Below are positions 7,563 through 16,277 of a stretch of DNA of 64,000 nt, piece after piece. Where the stretch lies: positions 310,001 through 374,000 of the forward strand of contig NZ_CP065707.1 in assembly GCF_016028255.1 (NCBI RefSeq). The letters run 5' to 3'. The first letter of the stretch is position 1. Each line of letters opens with the position of its first letter. The notes under the pieces are model-generated. The model made no database searches, was not told the DNA's origin, and was given only the letters and a program-made list of their open reading frames with translations. The DNA comes from Streptococcus oralis (GTDB taxonomy: Bacteria; Bacillota; Bacilli; Lactobacillales; Streptococcaceae). The position numbers were made by a program, and so were the translations under genes.

Positions 7563-10208
7563 TTAAATGTCTTCTTTTTTAATCAATTCTGTACGAATTT
7601 CTTGTGGAGCCAATAGTCCTGAATGAACTGGATATGGTCGCTCAAGCAAGTCCAAAATGGTTTGTTGGTGTTCTGATATGCGCACATTTTCTTGACTCAT
7701 ATTGTAGTAACGAAGTACATATCCTTCTTCATTTTCCGCCACTTTAAAGGCTGTCGGGCAGACTTGCGGCAAGCTGAGTGCCGCATGACTCAAGAGACTA
7801 CCAGTCGCAGCAACACTTCCTTCTTGTTTAGCGAGCTGAAGACTAGTGAAAGGTGTTTGGAAGGCTTTGGCACGACGGAAAGCTGAGAAGCGTTCCCCTG
7901 CTTGGTGGCATTCAAGTGTAAACTCGATTTCAAACTCACGCAAGCATTGAGCTTCTGGTGTTGGGAAGTAACCCCAGTCACCTAGCTCACCTGAGGCACG
8001 AAGGATGGTCACTGCAATGGTATCATCTCCAAGGATTTCATACTCGTGCAATCCTTTATTTGCCACCGTCACACCCTTTTCATCATCATAAAGGCTGACA
8101 AAGGCTTGTTGGTGTTGAGGATTTTCAGGATTTTCCCAAGAAGCCGCTGGTTTGTTTGGTCGTGTCACCACCTCATAGATGCTTTCAGAATCATTGCTTG
8201 GACGCGTATTATGAGTCTTGACCAAGAGACGGATACGGTGGTCTTTGGCGGTGTTAGTAAAGCGAGTCTTGAAGCGGATTTGTGGATTGTCAACAAAGAC
8301 GGTCATCTCTGTTTCAAGAAGAATGCTTGTCAATTCTTCTGAGCGCCCAGCTTCACGCGTCATAAACTCGATGATGCCTCTTTGTTCTGCATCTAGTTTT
8401 TCGTCTGCACTTACTGGAATTGTCAATTCATGCTTGAGCAAAATCTTGGCAAAACGAGCTGTATTTTCCAAGACTTCATAACCTTTCAGATCTGCGTAGA
8501 TAGGCTCTGTTCCTTTTGGTTGGAAATAGATGTACTCATTTCCGATGTCACCACGGTCTTCAAAGCGAATAAAGTCTTCATAAGCTTCATGAGTTGTCTT
8601 GTCGTAGACCGTGATGTTTTCATCCACGCTTACCGTTACAAATGGCGTATCAATCACTCCATTTTGGTAAATACCGTCACGGTGTTCTTGTTCTCCCTCA
8701 AGCAATTGGAAAGTTGTCCAAGAAAGTGGTGCCAGATGAACAGGGACTGTCACGCGCACTTGTCGAGCGATACGAGCCTGACGGAACTTGTCTTTTGGCA
8801 AATCATACTCAAAATTAGCTCCCAGATCTTCGATTTTCGCTTCTATAGCATGTCCTTCCAAATCTTCGACACGGTAGTTTGGCAAGGTCAAGGCTGCCAT
8901 CTTCTTATAGCCTTCTGTTGGGTGCAATTCTTTGAAATCACAAGTCGCCACATCAATCACTGTGCTGACCGTATCAACCTTGTCATGCAAGCCTGTGTTA
9001 ATGACAGTAAAGAGATGGTCGCTTTGGGCTTCGTGGGTTGCGATTTTGCCCTTCCACTCATTGAGAAGATTGGTCTTAACGAAGTTTCCGACTTGGTTGA
9101 CCTTGGCAAAACGTGTCTCCATTTCACGGTGAACCTCGTCCACGCTACAACCACAGATACTGTCATGTGGCGCATTTTGTAGAAGGACTTTCCAAGCATA
9201 GGTCAACTGGTCCTTGTGGTTGTGGCCGCCAGTGATGACAGTCAATGGTTCCACCACTTGTTCTAGCAGGTTGCTATTTTCTTGGAAGGCTTGTTTAAGG
9301 TAAATCCGTGAAGAAGAAGTGTTGGCAAGTGTGTACCAGCCATCTGTTTCCTGACTGGTCAACTCACCTGTAACGGTAGATAGTTGCTCAGGTAGAGCAC
9401 TTTCTACTGCATGGACATAGTCATCAAAGGAACTATGCACAAAGGTCACATCTGGGAAGAGTTCATTGGCCACACGAATGGCTTCGCTCAGATTTCGCTG
9501 TACAGGCTGGTGGTCACAGCCGTTCATCATCAACCATTGGTTGGTCGAAGCGTAGTCACGCACGTCTGACAGTTTTTGTTTCCAAAAGGTCAGGGCTTCA
9601 TCCTTATCAACTGGGATTTCATTTCCGTTACTGTACCAATTGGCAAATAGGATACCAAGAACGCGACTTCCGTCTGCACCCTGCCAGTACATTTCTGAAA
9701 ACTGGGAAGTGAACTGCTCATCTTCGAGGACTTGGTTATCAAATCCAATCGGCTTGACACCACGGCCAAAGGCTGCCACGTGAATGCCTGATTTTTGAAG
9801 GATTTGGGGAGCTTGTCCCATATTTCCAAAGGTATCTGGGAAGTAACCAATCTGAGTGGATTTGCCCCATTTTGCACATTCTGCTTGACCAATCAAGGTA
9901 TTACGGACGTTGGCTTCACTGGAAATCAAGTAATCATCCTGCAAGATGTAAAAGGGACCAATTTTGAGTTTGCCTTCGTCAATGTAACGTTGGACTTTGT
10001 CGCGATTTTCAGGGCGAATTTCCAAGTAGTCATCAAGGACAATGGTTTGGCCGTCCAAGTGGAAACTCTTGAACTCAGGGTCATTTTCAAAGAGATCGAA
10101 GAGATTGTCAAACAATTCCACCAACTGCATACGGTGGCTTTCAAAAGGCAAGTACCACTCACGATCCCAGTGACTATGTGAGATAATATGTACAACAACA
10201 TTTTCCAT
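7563..10208 (-). CDS. Family 38 alpha-mannosidase
   Basis: An 881-residue cytoplasmic enzyme. I choose ATG 10208 over the in-frame ATG 10223 because GAGG lies 9 bases before it and the protein then starts just before the conserved core. The GH38 zinc ligands are in HSHWDREW (His13, Asp15), the nucleophile is Asp125 in GYFPDTFGNM, and the later metal histidine is in NAPHDSICGC. GH38 enzymes remove alpha-mannose with retention; the bacterial streptococcal members act on alpha-1,3-linked mannose in N-glycans. GH125 lies 55 bp upstream in the same direction, so the two are co-transcribed. Length and motifs are intact. Confidence 0.94.
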   Translation of the reverse strand: MENVVVHIISHSHWDREWYLPFESHRMQLVELFDNLFDLFENDPEFKSFHLDGQTIVLDDYLEIRPENRDKVQRYIDEGKLKIGPFYILQDDYLISSEANVRNTLIGQAECAKWGKSTQIGYFPDTFGNMGQAPQILQKSGIHVAAFGRGVKPIGFDNQVLEDEQFTSQFSEMYWQGADGSRVLGILFANWYSNGNEIPVDKDEALTFWKQKLSDVRDYASTNQWLMMNGCDHQPVQRNLSEAIRVANELFPDVTFVHSSFDDYVHAVESALPEQLSTVTGELTSQETDGWYTLANTSSSRIYLKQAFQENSNLLEQVVEPLTVITGGHNHKDQLTYAWKVLLQNAPHDSICGCSVDEVHREMETRFAKVNQVGNFVKTNLLNEWKGKIATHEAQSDHLFTVINTGLHDKVDTVSTVIDVATCDFKELHPTEGYKKMAALTLPNYRVEDLEGHAIEAKIEDLGANFEYDLPKDKFRQARIARQVRVTVPVHLAPLSWTTFQLLEGEQEHRDGIYQNGVIDTPFVTVSVDENITVYDKTTHEAYEDFIRFEDRGDIGNEYIYFQPKGTEPIYADLKGYEVLENTARFAKILLKHELTIPVSADEKLDAEQRGIIEFMTREAGRSEELTSILLETEMTVFVDNPQIRFKTRFTNTAKDHRIRLLVKTHNTRPSNDSESIYEVVTRPNKPAASWENPENPQHQQAFVSLYDDEKGVTVANKGLHEYEILGDDTIAVTILRASGELGDWGYFPTPEAQCLREFEIEFTLECHQAGERFSAFRRAKAFQTPFTSLQLAKQEGSVAATGSLLSHAALSLPQVCPTAFKVAENEEGYVLRYYNMSQENVRISEHQQTILDLLERPYPVHSGLLAPQEIRTELIKKEDI

Positions 10209-10263
10209 GAAGTAAAACCTCATTCTAACTTAAATTTTTATTTCTATCTAACTAAAGAATTGG

Positions 10264-11544
10264 CTAGCGAATATCTAGGTAATCCAAGACCAATTCACAG
10301 AACATCATGTTGGCCCAGGAGAACCATTCACGAGAGTAAAGCGTTGGGTCATCCACGTGGAAGCTTTCGTGCATGACACCTGTACCACCATCGCAGGCAA
10401 CCAGCTGATCCAGCAAGTATTTTTTCTCTGCCTTATCACTTGTTGTCAAGCCTTGGATAGAGAGGGCAATCGGCCAGACATAGCGATAAAAGGTATGAGA
10501 ACTTCCGAGACCACTAGCATATTCTCCTTCGTAGAAATATGGATTTTCAGGGCTTAGAATGGTACGACGAGTTGCCTGATACACTTCATCGTTGACATCG
10601 CAGTAGCCCAGATAAGGCGCCGCCAGCAGACTTGGTACGTTTGGATCATCCATGATGCTAGCATTTCCTAGACCGTCCACTTCAAAGGCGTAAATCTTTT
10701 CGCCCTTGCTGTTAGTGGTATAGGCGTAGTTTTCAATCCCTTCTTGGATTTCAGACTGGAGACGCTTAGCATCTGCGATAATACTCTCGCTATCATCTAG
10801 GACAAATGCTGCAAAGATTTCTTGCACATAACCCAAGACAACTACGGCAAACATATTGGACGGAATCAAATAACTATACTGACAGCAGTCATCACTCGGA
10901 CGAAAAGCTGACCAGGTCATACCTGTCACTGCAAAGTCAGGTCCAAAGCCATCATTTACCAAAGTATCTTCTTTTCGATCTGTGTCGCGGACAAAACGAT
11001 AAGGTGAATTCTTGTGGTCTTGTTCCACTGTCCAAAGATGGAGAATTTCCTTGGTCGCTGCGACAAAAGTCTCATCAAACTGACTGGTCTCCCCAGTCTC
11101 TTTCCAAAGGAGATAAGCCAACTGCAAAGGATAGCAAAGCGAGTCCACCTCGTACTTGCGCTCCCAAATCCAGCCATTAAGGTCTGTGTGGTCAGTCTCA
11201 TGGTGACCCTTCCAGTTTTCCTCAATGTTAAAGGAGTTAGCATACGGATCCTTGAGAATCAAGGTCATCTGACGCTTGACCAAACCTGCAATGGTCTGAC
11301 GCAAGAGAGGATCTCTTTTAGCCACATGAAGGTAGGGTCTGAGTTGGGCTGTCGAATCCCGAAGCCACATGGCAGGAATATCCCCAGTCAAGACAAAAGT
11401 TGAGCCATCTTCTAAGATTTCAACCGTATTGTCCAAGGTGTCTGTATAGCAACGCTCAAAGACATCCACCCACTCCGGATGGTCCTTGGCACGCTCTGCT
11501 ACTTCATCCAACCATTTTCTAACAATTTCTTTCGAATAAATCAT
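10264..11544 (-). CDS. Family 125 exo-alpha-1,6-mannosidase
   Basis: The start is set at ATG 11544 (MIYSKEIV), behind an AGAGGAAAC site; an upstream in-frame ATG at 11568 has no site. The 426-residue protein has the (alpha/alpha)6-type GH125 fold signature, including AMWLRDS near residue 60 and the likely catalytic acid in RPSDDC (218-219) and base Glu393 in MHESF. GH125 enzymes invert alpha-1,6-mannosidic bonds, the linkage left after GH92 and GH38 trimming of high-mannose glycans. It leads the leftward glycosidase unit and is divergent from GH92 across a 170-bp gap. Confidence 0.93.
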   Translation of the reverse strand: MIYSKEIVRKWLDEVAERAKDHPEWVDVFERCYTDTLDNTVEILEDGSTFVLTGDIPAMWLRDSTAQLRPYLHVAKRDPLLRQTIAGLVKRQMTLILKDPYANSFNIEENWKGHHETDHTDLNGWIWERKYEVDSLCYPLQLAYLLWKETGETSQFDETFVAATKEILHLWTVEQDHKNSPYRFVRDTDRKEDTLVNDGFGPDFAVTGMTWSAFRPSDDCCQYSYLIPSNMFAVVVLGYVQEIFAAFVLDDSESIIADAKRLQSEIQEGIENYAYTTNSKGEKIYAFEVDGLGNASIMDDPNVPSLLAAPYLGYCDVNDEVYQATRRTILSPENPYFYEGEYASGLGSSHTFYRYVWPIALSIQGLTTSDKAEKKYLLDQLVACDGGTGVMHESFHVDDPTLYSREWFSWANMMFCELVLDYLDIR

Positions 11545-11679
11545 CGTGCAGTTTCCTCTTTCAAACAAGTTTCATGTTCAGTATATAGTTTTTGAGAAAG
11601 AAAATACATACACAAATGATAGTCATTTCTCTACAAAATTGCTTACTTTCGAACCCCATATCTAAAGGCCTCATTTTTC

Positions 11680-11688
11680 TGATATAAT
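11680..11688 (+). promoter_or_regulatory. Extended -10 promoter of GH92 gene
   Basis: TGATATAAT combines the TGn extension with a perfect TATAAT, 26 bp before the ATG. I see no good -35 hexamer, consistent with an extended -10 promoter. Confidence 0.7.
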
Positions 11689-11714
11689 GTAGAAAAACAG
11701 CTAAAGGAAAGACT

Positions 11715-13799
11715 ATGAAACCACTACTTGAAACCATCGATACCCGCTTTGGTACTGCTAGCAAGCATGCCTTCTCTCGGGGAAATACTCTGCCTTATAC
11801 AGGCGTACCTTTTGGGATGAATTATTTTGTGCCTCAGACCAGTGACCAGGAGGGAGCTTGGTTCTTCGATCCGCATCTGCCCATCTTTCAGGGGATTCGA
11901 TTGACCCATCAACCAAGTCCTTGGATTGGCGACTATTCTTGGCTACTCCTAACACCTGTCACAGGCCAGCTTGGGGGAGACAGTCTCTTTCACCGCCAGT
12001 CTTCTTATGATATCGAAAAAGCCTCCTTCCAATCTCATTATCTGAAGATTTTCTCCCTGCGCTATCAGATTGAAAGCCAACTGACACCGACTTGCTATGG
12101 CGCTTCTATTCGTTTGGAGCAAAAGCAAGGCAAAGTCCTCTCCCTCTATCTTCACGCAGCAGATGAACTTACAGTAGAACAAATAGATAAGCGGACTCTT
12201 GCCCTGCGTCAAGAGGGAAAAACAGAGACCAACAAAAATCCGCTGATACTGTTTACTGCTCTACAAATGAATACGGATATTCTTGCTATCACACAAGAAG
12301 AGGGAGACTGGCGAATTGACTTAGCAAGCAGTCAAGCCGAGATTCAACTAGGCACTTCTTTCATATCCCCTTCTCAAGCTCTAGTCAATCTACCTCAAGA
12401 AGATTTTGATAGCTGTAAAGAAAATGCCCAAGCGGACTGGGAAAATCTCCTCCATCGTTTTGACGTTATAGAGACAGGAGAAGCCGACCGAACCTTCTTT
12501 GACCACTGCCTCTACAGACTCTTCCTATTTCCTCAGACTTTTTATGAGGTTGATGAGTCAGGGCAAACTATCCATATGGACCTGACTACTGGTACTGTCA
12601 AGCCCGGTGTCCTCTTTAGCAACAATGGCTTCTGGGATACCTTCCGCACTACCTTCCCCCTCTTTGCCCTTGTCATACCAGAGCATTATCGTCTCTTTGT
12701 AGAAGGCTTTCTCAATAGCTACCACGATACCGGATTTCTTCCAAAATGGTTGGCTCCAGATGAACGTGGCATGATGCCTGGTACCCTTTTAGACGGCATT
12801 ATCGCAGATAGCGCCTGCAAGGACATGGCCCCCGACCTAGAAAAAGAACTCCTCCAAGCCATGCTTGAAACAGCCAGCAAGTCCGACTCTCTCGGCATCA
12901 ATGGTCGCCATGGACTAGCCCAATACCAAGAACTGGGCTACCTCTCTACCGACCACCACGAAAGCGTTAGCCATACCCTAGACTACGCCTATAGTGACTT
13001 TTGTATCGCCAGCTGTGCCGAAAAACTAGGGAAAAGAGAAATAGCTGAGACCTACATGTCTGCATCACAAAATTACCGCCATCTATTTGACGCTGAGACA
13101 GGTTACATGCGAGCGCGTGATAGTCAAGGAAATTTCCGCACCGACTTCTCTCCTTATAGTTGGGGACGAGACTACGCCGAATGCTCTGCCATTCAAGCGA
13201 CTTTAGGCGTCTTACATGACATCCCAGGTTTGCGTCAACTCATGGGCGGAAAAGAAGCATTTAGCCACTATCTTTTGAAATCCTGTCAGGACGCTCCTCT
13301 CTTTGAAACCACCGGCTATGGTTACGAGATTCATGAAATGAGCGAGATGGCTACCGCTCCTTTTGGGCAAATCGCCATTTCCAACCAGCCTAGCCTCCAC
13401 ATCCCTTATCTCTTCCGCTACAGCAACTACCCTGACTACACTGCTCTACTCATCAAAACCTTGCGTCAGAAAGCCTTTCGCCCAAGCTGGGAAGCCTATC
13501 CTGGCGATGAGGACAATGGCAGTCTCTCGGCTTGGTACATTTGGTCAGCTCTTGGTTTTTATCCGACCTATCCGGGCAAGCCCAGCTACGATCTCGGAAT
13601 CCCTCTCTTTGACCACCTCCGTATCTACCTGGCTAAAGAAGGTAAATGGCTGGATATCCATGCCGAGCAAAACAACAGTCATTTCAACTTTGTCAAAGAA
13701 TGTCGATTGGACAAGACCCCAGTATCTAGTATCCAACACCAAGACCTCTTGAAAGCTGAGCAACTAACCTTCACTCTCAGCTGGTTACCAAACCACTAA
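11715..13799 (+). CDS. Family 92 alpha-1,2-mannosidase
   Basis: A 694-residue protein without signal peptide. The GH92 hallmark region is near residues 596-625: PGDEDNGSLSAW followed by SALGFYP, which supplies the acidic residues and part of the calcium site. Members release alpha-1,2-mannose from high-mannose N-glycans with inversion. It is the only glycosidase here on the plus strand and is a single-gene unit between an extended -10 promoter and a strong terminator. It faces away from GH125, so the locus is split into two divergent units that may be coordinately controlled from the shared 170-bp gap. Start at 11715 follows AAAGGAAAG. Confidence 0.94.
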   Translation: MKPLLETIDTRFGTASKHAFSRGNTLPYTGVPFGMNYFVPQTSDQEGAWFFDPHLPIFQGIRLTHQPSPWIGDYSWLLLTPVTGQLGGDSLFHRQSSYDIEKASFQSHYLKIFSLRYQIESQLTPTCYGASIRLEQKQGKVLSLYLHAADELTVEQIDKRTLALRQEGKTETNKNPLILFTALQMNTDILAITQEEGDWRIDLASSQAEIQLGTSFISPSQALVNLPQEDFDSCKENAQADWENLLHRFDVIETGEADRTFFDHCLYRLFLFPQTFYEVDESGQTIHMDLTTGTVKPGVLFSNNGFWDTFRTTFPLFALVIPEHYRLFVEGFLNSYHDTGFLPKWLAPDERGMMPGTLLDGIIADSACKDMAPDLEKELLQAMLETASKSDSLGINGRHGLAQYQELGYLSTDHHESVSHTLDYAYSDFCIASCAEKLGKREIAETYMSASQNYRHLFDAETGYMRARDSQGNFRTDFSPYSWGRDYAECSAIQATLGVLHDIPGLRQLMGGKEAFSHYLLKSCQDAPLFETTGYGYEIHEMSEMATAPFGQIAISNQPSLHIPYLFRYSNYPDYTALLIKTLRQKAFRPSWEAYPGDEDNGSLSAWYIWSALGFYPTYPGKPSYDLGIPLFDHLRIYLAKEGKWLDIHAEQNNSHFNFVKECRLDKTPVSSIQHQDLLKAEQLTFTLSWLPNH

Positions 13800-13810
13800 T
13801 AACCAAAAGA

Positions 13811-13845
13811 AAAGAACCTTTGAACGATTCAAAGGTTCTTCTTTT
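13811..13845. terminator. Bidirectional intrinsic terminator between GH92 and GH29
   Basis: AAGAACCTTTGAA and TTCAAAGGTTCTT form a perfect 13-bp stem with a 3-base loop. T-rich tracts follow on each strand. It serves both convergent genes and touches the stop codon of GH29. Confidence 0.92.
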
Positions 13846-15526
13846 ATGAAACTTGAACTTGAAGTTGATCAATAAGCTGCCCCTCTACCGTCAAATTCAG
13901 ATAAAAATCAAGGATTTTATCTCCTGCAAAATACAAGGTTGGTAGCGTCAGCCTTTTTTCAGTCTCACCAGCTTGAAACATAAGGACTTGAATCTCATCC
14001 TGATAAGCGACACCATGCACACCCGTCCCTGGTTGAATCGAAATCTTAGCTTCTAAAGGAGTACTAGATTCTCTGCGCTTAACTGTAAAATAGGCATTTT
14101 CTCCCTTGGTCACAGCCAGACTTTTTTCTGAGAACTCTAGTTGCTGAACAGCTTCTTTTTTTGACAAGCTAGGTGTTTTATAAAGTGAAATCTTGGTCAA
14201 CAAAGGCAAAGCCTGTGTCTCTGTAATGGTCACACGAATCTTTTGCGCCTCAACGACTGATCCTCGTAAGAGACGTTTGTGGCCAACAGTATAACCAGAT
14301 CCAAACTCCTGCCAAACACCATCCAACTCTACCTGAACATGGAAAGCAGCGATGCGTTGCCCTAGCTTCAAATCTTCCCTCAGCTCAATCACATCAAAAG
14401 CTTCAGGAGCTCCTAAATCGAGCTCTAATTGGATTGGCAACTCTGCATCACTTGCCCAAGAACTGGCCTTCCGTCCATCTGTCAGATGATGACAGGCAAA
14501 GTCTGGCGATAGAGCCGGACCAGATACCTTGGCTCCCAGAGCCAAATCTTCTTTATAGATCTCGTTACGGTAGGCAGCAAATTCATAGAGACGCTGGATA
14601 TCCTTTTCATCAAAGAGCCCATCTTTATTAGGCGGAATATTAAGCAAGAGTGGTGTACCCCGCCCTACTGAGTGAAAGTAGATTTCGACCAATTCCTCGA
14701 GAGACTTGGGGTCCTGATCCTCATGGTAAAACCAACCTGGTCGAAGGGATACATCTGCCTCCCCGATTGAAAATAGCGTCCCAGAGGGGTCTCCGTGCTG
14801 TAGATAATCTAATTCCGCTTCTGTTCCTAACTGGTCTGGCTTGACTTTTTGCCACAAGGGATCCCCTGCATAGCCTCGTTCATTTCCAATCCAGCGGATA
14901 CTGGTCCCTTCAGTTGAGAAAATCAAACAATCGCCCTGCAAGTCACGAATGGTTTCAAACCAAGTTTCAAACTCATAGTTGACTTTCTGGGCCCCTTCGC
15001 CTCGAGCACCATCCATCCACACCTCAGCGAACTTCCCGGCATTACCATAGGCAGGATTTGACAAGATTTCCTTCAATTGAGCTAGATAGTAGGCATTGTA
15101 GTCCGCTTCTCGGTCCACATGATAGAGGGGACTATGGGCATCCCAAGGAGACAAATACACTCCCAAATCCATGTCAAACTCAGTCGCAGCTTTGGAAACT
15201 TCGAGAAGCAAATCCCCCTTTCCATCCCTCCAAGGGCTAGCCTTGACCGAATAATCTGTATGGGCTGTCTGGTAGAGCACAAAACCATCGTGGTGCTTAA
15301 CCACCAAAATCAGCTTTTTAAAACCTGTTTCTTTGAGCACTCGAACCCATTCACGCGCATCCAACTTGTTCGGGTTAAAACGCTTAGGATTCTCTTGCCC
15401 ACTTCCCCATTCCTGGTCATAAAAGGTATTGGGGCCAAAATGGATAAAGGCAGCTAGTCCATCCTCTAAATAATCCAGCTGGGCCTGACTTGGTAATGGT
15501 CCATGTGGTTTTATTTTCGTCATCAT
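13844..15526 (-). CDS. Family 29 alpha-L-fucosidase with C-terminal carbohydrate-binding-like domain
   Basis: I place the start at ATG 15526 (MMTKIKPHG); an earlier frame extension to 15595 runs through the DnaA-box palindrome and has no ribosome site. The 560-residue product is cytoplasmic. The GH29 barrel shows the tandem His of HHDGFVLY near 78 and the likely nucleophile Asp172 in EVWMDGARGEG. From about residue 325 to 455 there is a discoidin-like (F5/8 type C) beta domain, then a beta-rich tail. It would remove fucose from imported glycans or antigens. It is convergent with GH92 and has no close co-transcribed partner. Confidence 0.92.
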   Translation of the reverse strand: MMTKIKPHGPLPSQAQLDYLEDGLAAFIHFGPNTFYDQEWGSGQENPKRFNPNKLDAREWVRVLKETGFKKLILVVKHHDGFVLYQTAHTDYSVKASPWRDGKGDLLLEVSKAATEFDMDLGVYLSPWDAHSPLYHVDREADYNAYYLAQLKEILSNPAYGNAGKFAEVWMDGARGEGAQKVNYEFETWFETIRDLQGDCLIFSTEGTSIRWIGNERGYAGDPLWQKVKPDQLGTEAELDYLQHGDPSGTLFSIGEADVSLRPGWFYHEDQDPKSLEELVEIYFHSVGRGTPLLLNIPPNKDGLFDEKDIQRLYEFAAYRNEIYKEDLALGAKVSGPALSPDFACHHLTDGRKASSWASDAELPIQLELDLGAPEAFDVIELREDLKLGQRIAAFHVQVELDGVWQEFGSGYTVGHKRLLRGSVVEAQKIRVTITETQALPLLTKISLYKTPSLSKKEAVQQLEFSEKSLAVTKGENAYFTVKRRESSTPLEAKISIQPGTGVHGVAYQDEIQVLMFQAGETEKRLTLPTLYFAGDKILDFYLNLTVEGQLIDQLQVQVS

Positions 15527-15566
15527 CTCGTATCTCTTTCTCTGATTATTTCTCTTGTTCACAAAG

Positions 15567-15587
15567 TTATCCACAGATTGTGGATAA
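15567..15587. promoter_or_regulatory. Inverted pair of DnaA boxes (first)
   Basis: TTATCCACA on the plus strand, a 3-base spacer (GAT), then TGTGGATAA, the reverse complement. Both boxes match the DnaA consensus TTATNCACA exactly and together form a 21-bp palindrome. It lies 41 bp upstream of the GH29 start, where a promoter for that gene would be expected. Confidence 0.75.
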
Positions 15588-15595
15588 GAAAACAT

Positions 15596-16190
15596 GCCTA
15601 AAAACTAGCTTTTCTAGACTCCATCTCTTTGACTTTGAACCTATCACCTTCAGCAAACTCTGCTCAAATCCCCACTGCACTAGGATTTCTACTAGAAAGC
15701 TGGCCAGTTACTAGTTGCCGGTACTATTATCAAGAACCCTCTAGGATATTAGCTGAATGTCCTGCTCTCCCCAGACTTATCCACAACTTGTGAATAAACC
15801 CTTCTTCCTAGTTGTTACCTCGTTGACTATAACAAAAAATCTAGGTACCGTCAATAAGACTAGGCTGTCTTCCTAAATACTCAGAAAAAATTCTATAATT
15901 TGTACAATATACATTTTATGCCATTCAAAAGAAAGGCTTTCAGATAGATTTCATATAACTTTCTAAGCGACTTTCAATCACTGCTCCTCTCAATTCCTCG
16001 TCAGAACTGAATTAAAATCTGGACATTTCTTCTTAAAATGTGAAATTTAGCATAATTTTTTCAAAAAATATTATATTCTTTTTAGTAGAAGTTTATACAT
16101 TTATTTCCTCTAATTCCTTTTGCCATCGTATAATAACATAAAATACTACTAAAACCTTGTTTTGTCCGAATTTTTAGTCATTTTTTACTA
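15596..16190. other. Gene-free region between GH29 and the arcA promoter
   Basis: I find no credible reading frame here. The left part (15596-15870) holds the space between the two DnaA-box pairs, nine CTAG tetranucleotides and a partial palindrome around CTGGCCAG (15700-15707) flanked by ACTAG and CTAGT. The right part (15870-16190) is very AT-rich, as expected for upstream promoter sequence of a highly expressed operon. Confidence 0.7.
15777..15797. promoter_or_regulatory. Inverted pair of DnaA boxes (second)
   Basis: TTATCCACA, a 3-base spacer (ACT), then TGTGAATAA, whose complement TTATTCACA is also a consensus box. It has the same geometry as the first pair and starts exactly 210 bp from it. 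Confidence 0.75.
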
Positions 16191-16219
16191 TTGACACGCC
16201 TCTGAGAATATGATATAAC
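16191..16219 (+). promoter_or_regulatory. Sigma-A promoter of arc operon
   Basis: Perfect TTGACA (16191-16196), 17-bp spacer, TATAAC (16214-16219) preceded by a TGa extension. It is a strong promoter about 60 bp from the arcA start. Confidence 0.88.
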
Positions 16220-16223
16220 GTAA

Positions 16224-16239
16224 ATGTAAGCGGTACCAA
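16224..16239 (+). promoter_or_regulatory. CcpA cre site at arc operon start
   Basis: ATGTAAGCGGTACCAA fits WTGNNANCGNNNNCAW. It begins 4 bp after the -10 element and so covers the transcription start, predicting strong glucose repression of arginine catabolism, as is known for streptococcal arc operons. Confidence 0.8.
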
Positions 16240-16277
16240 AAAGGTGCCATCGTAAAAATTTTTAAGGAGGAAAACAC

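Noticed and set aside
8430..9182. Long plus-strand reading frame of 250 codons inside GH38
   Set aside because: It is antisense to the intact mannosidase, has no domain-like sequence and no start signals.
10806..11403. Overlapping plus-strand frames inside GH125
   Set aside because: Composition and lack of motifs indicate antisense shadows of GH125.
11569..11640. Leftward promoter for GH125 (TATACT near 11578)
   Set aside because: No -35 of acceptable spacing; too weak to annotate.
15901..15913. TGTACAATATACA as a possible ArgR box for arc
   Set aside because: It is only a loose palindrome and is about 280 bp upstream of the arcA promoter; the region is AT-rich and gives such matches by chance.
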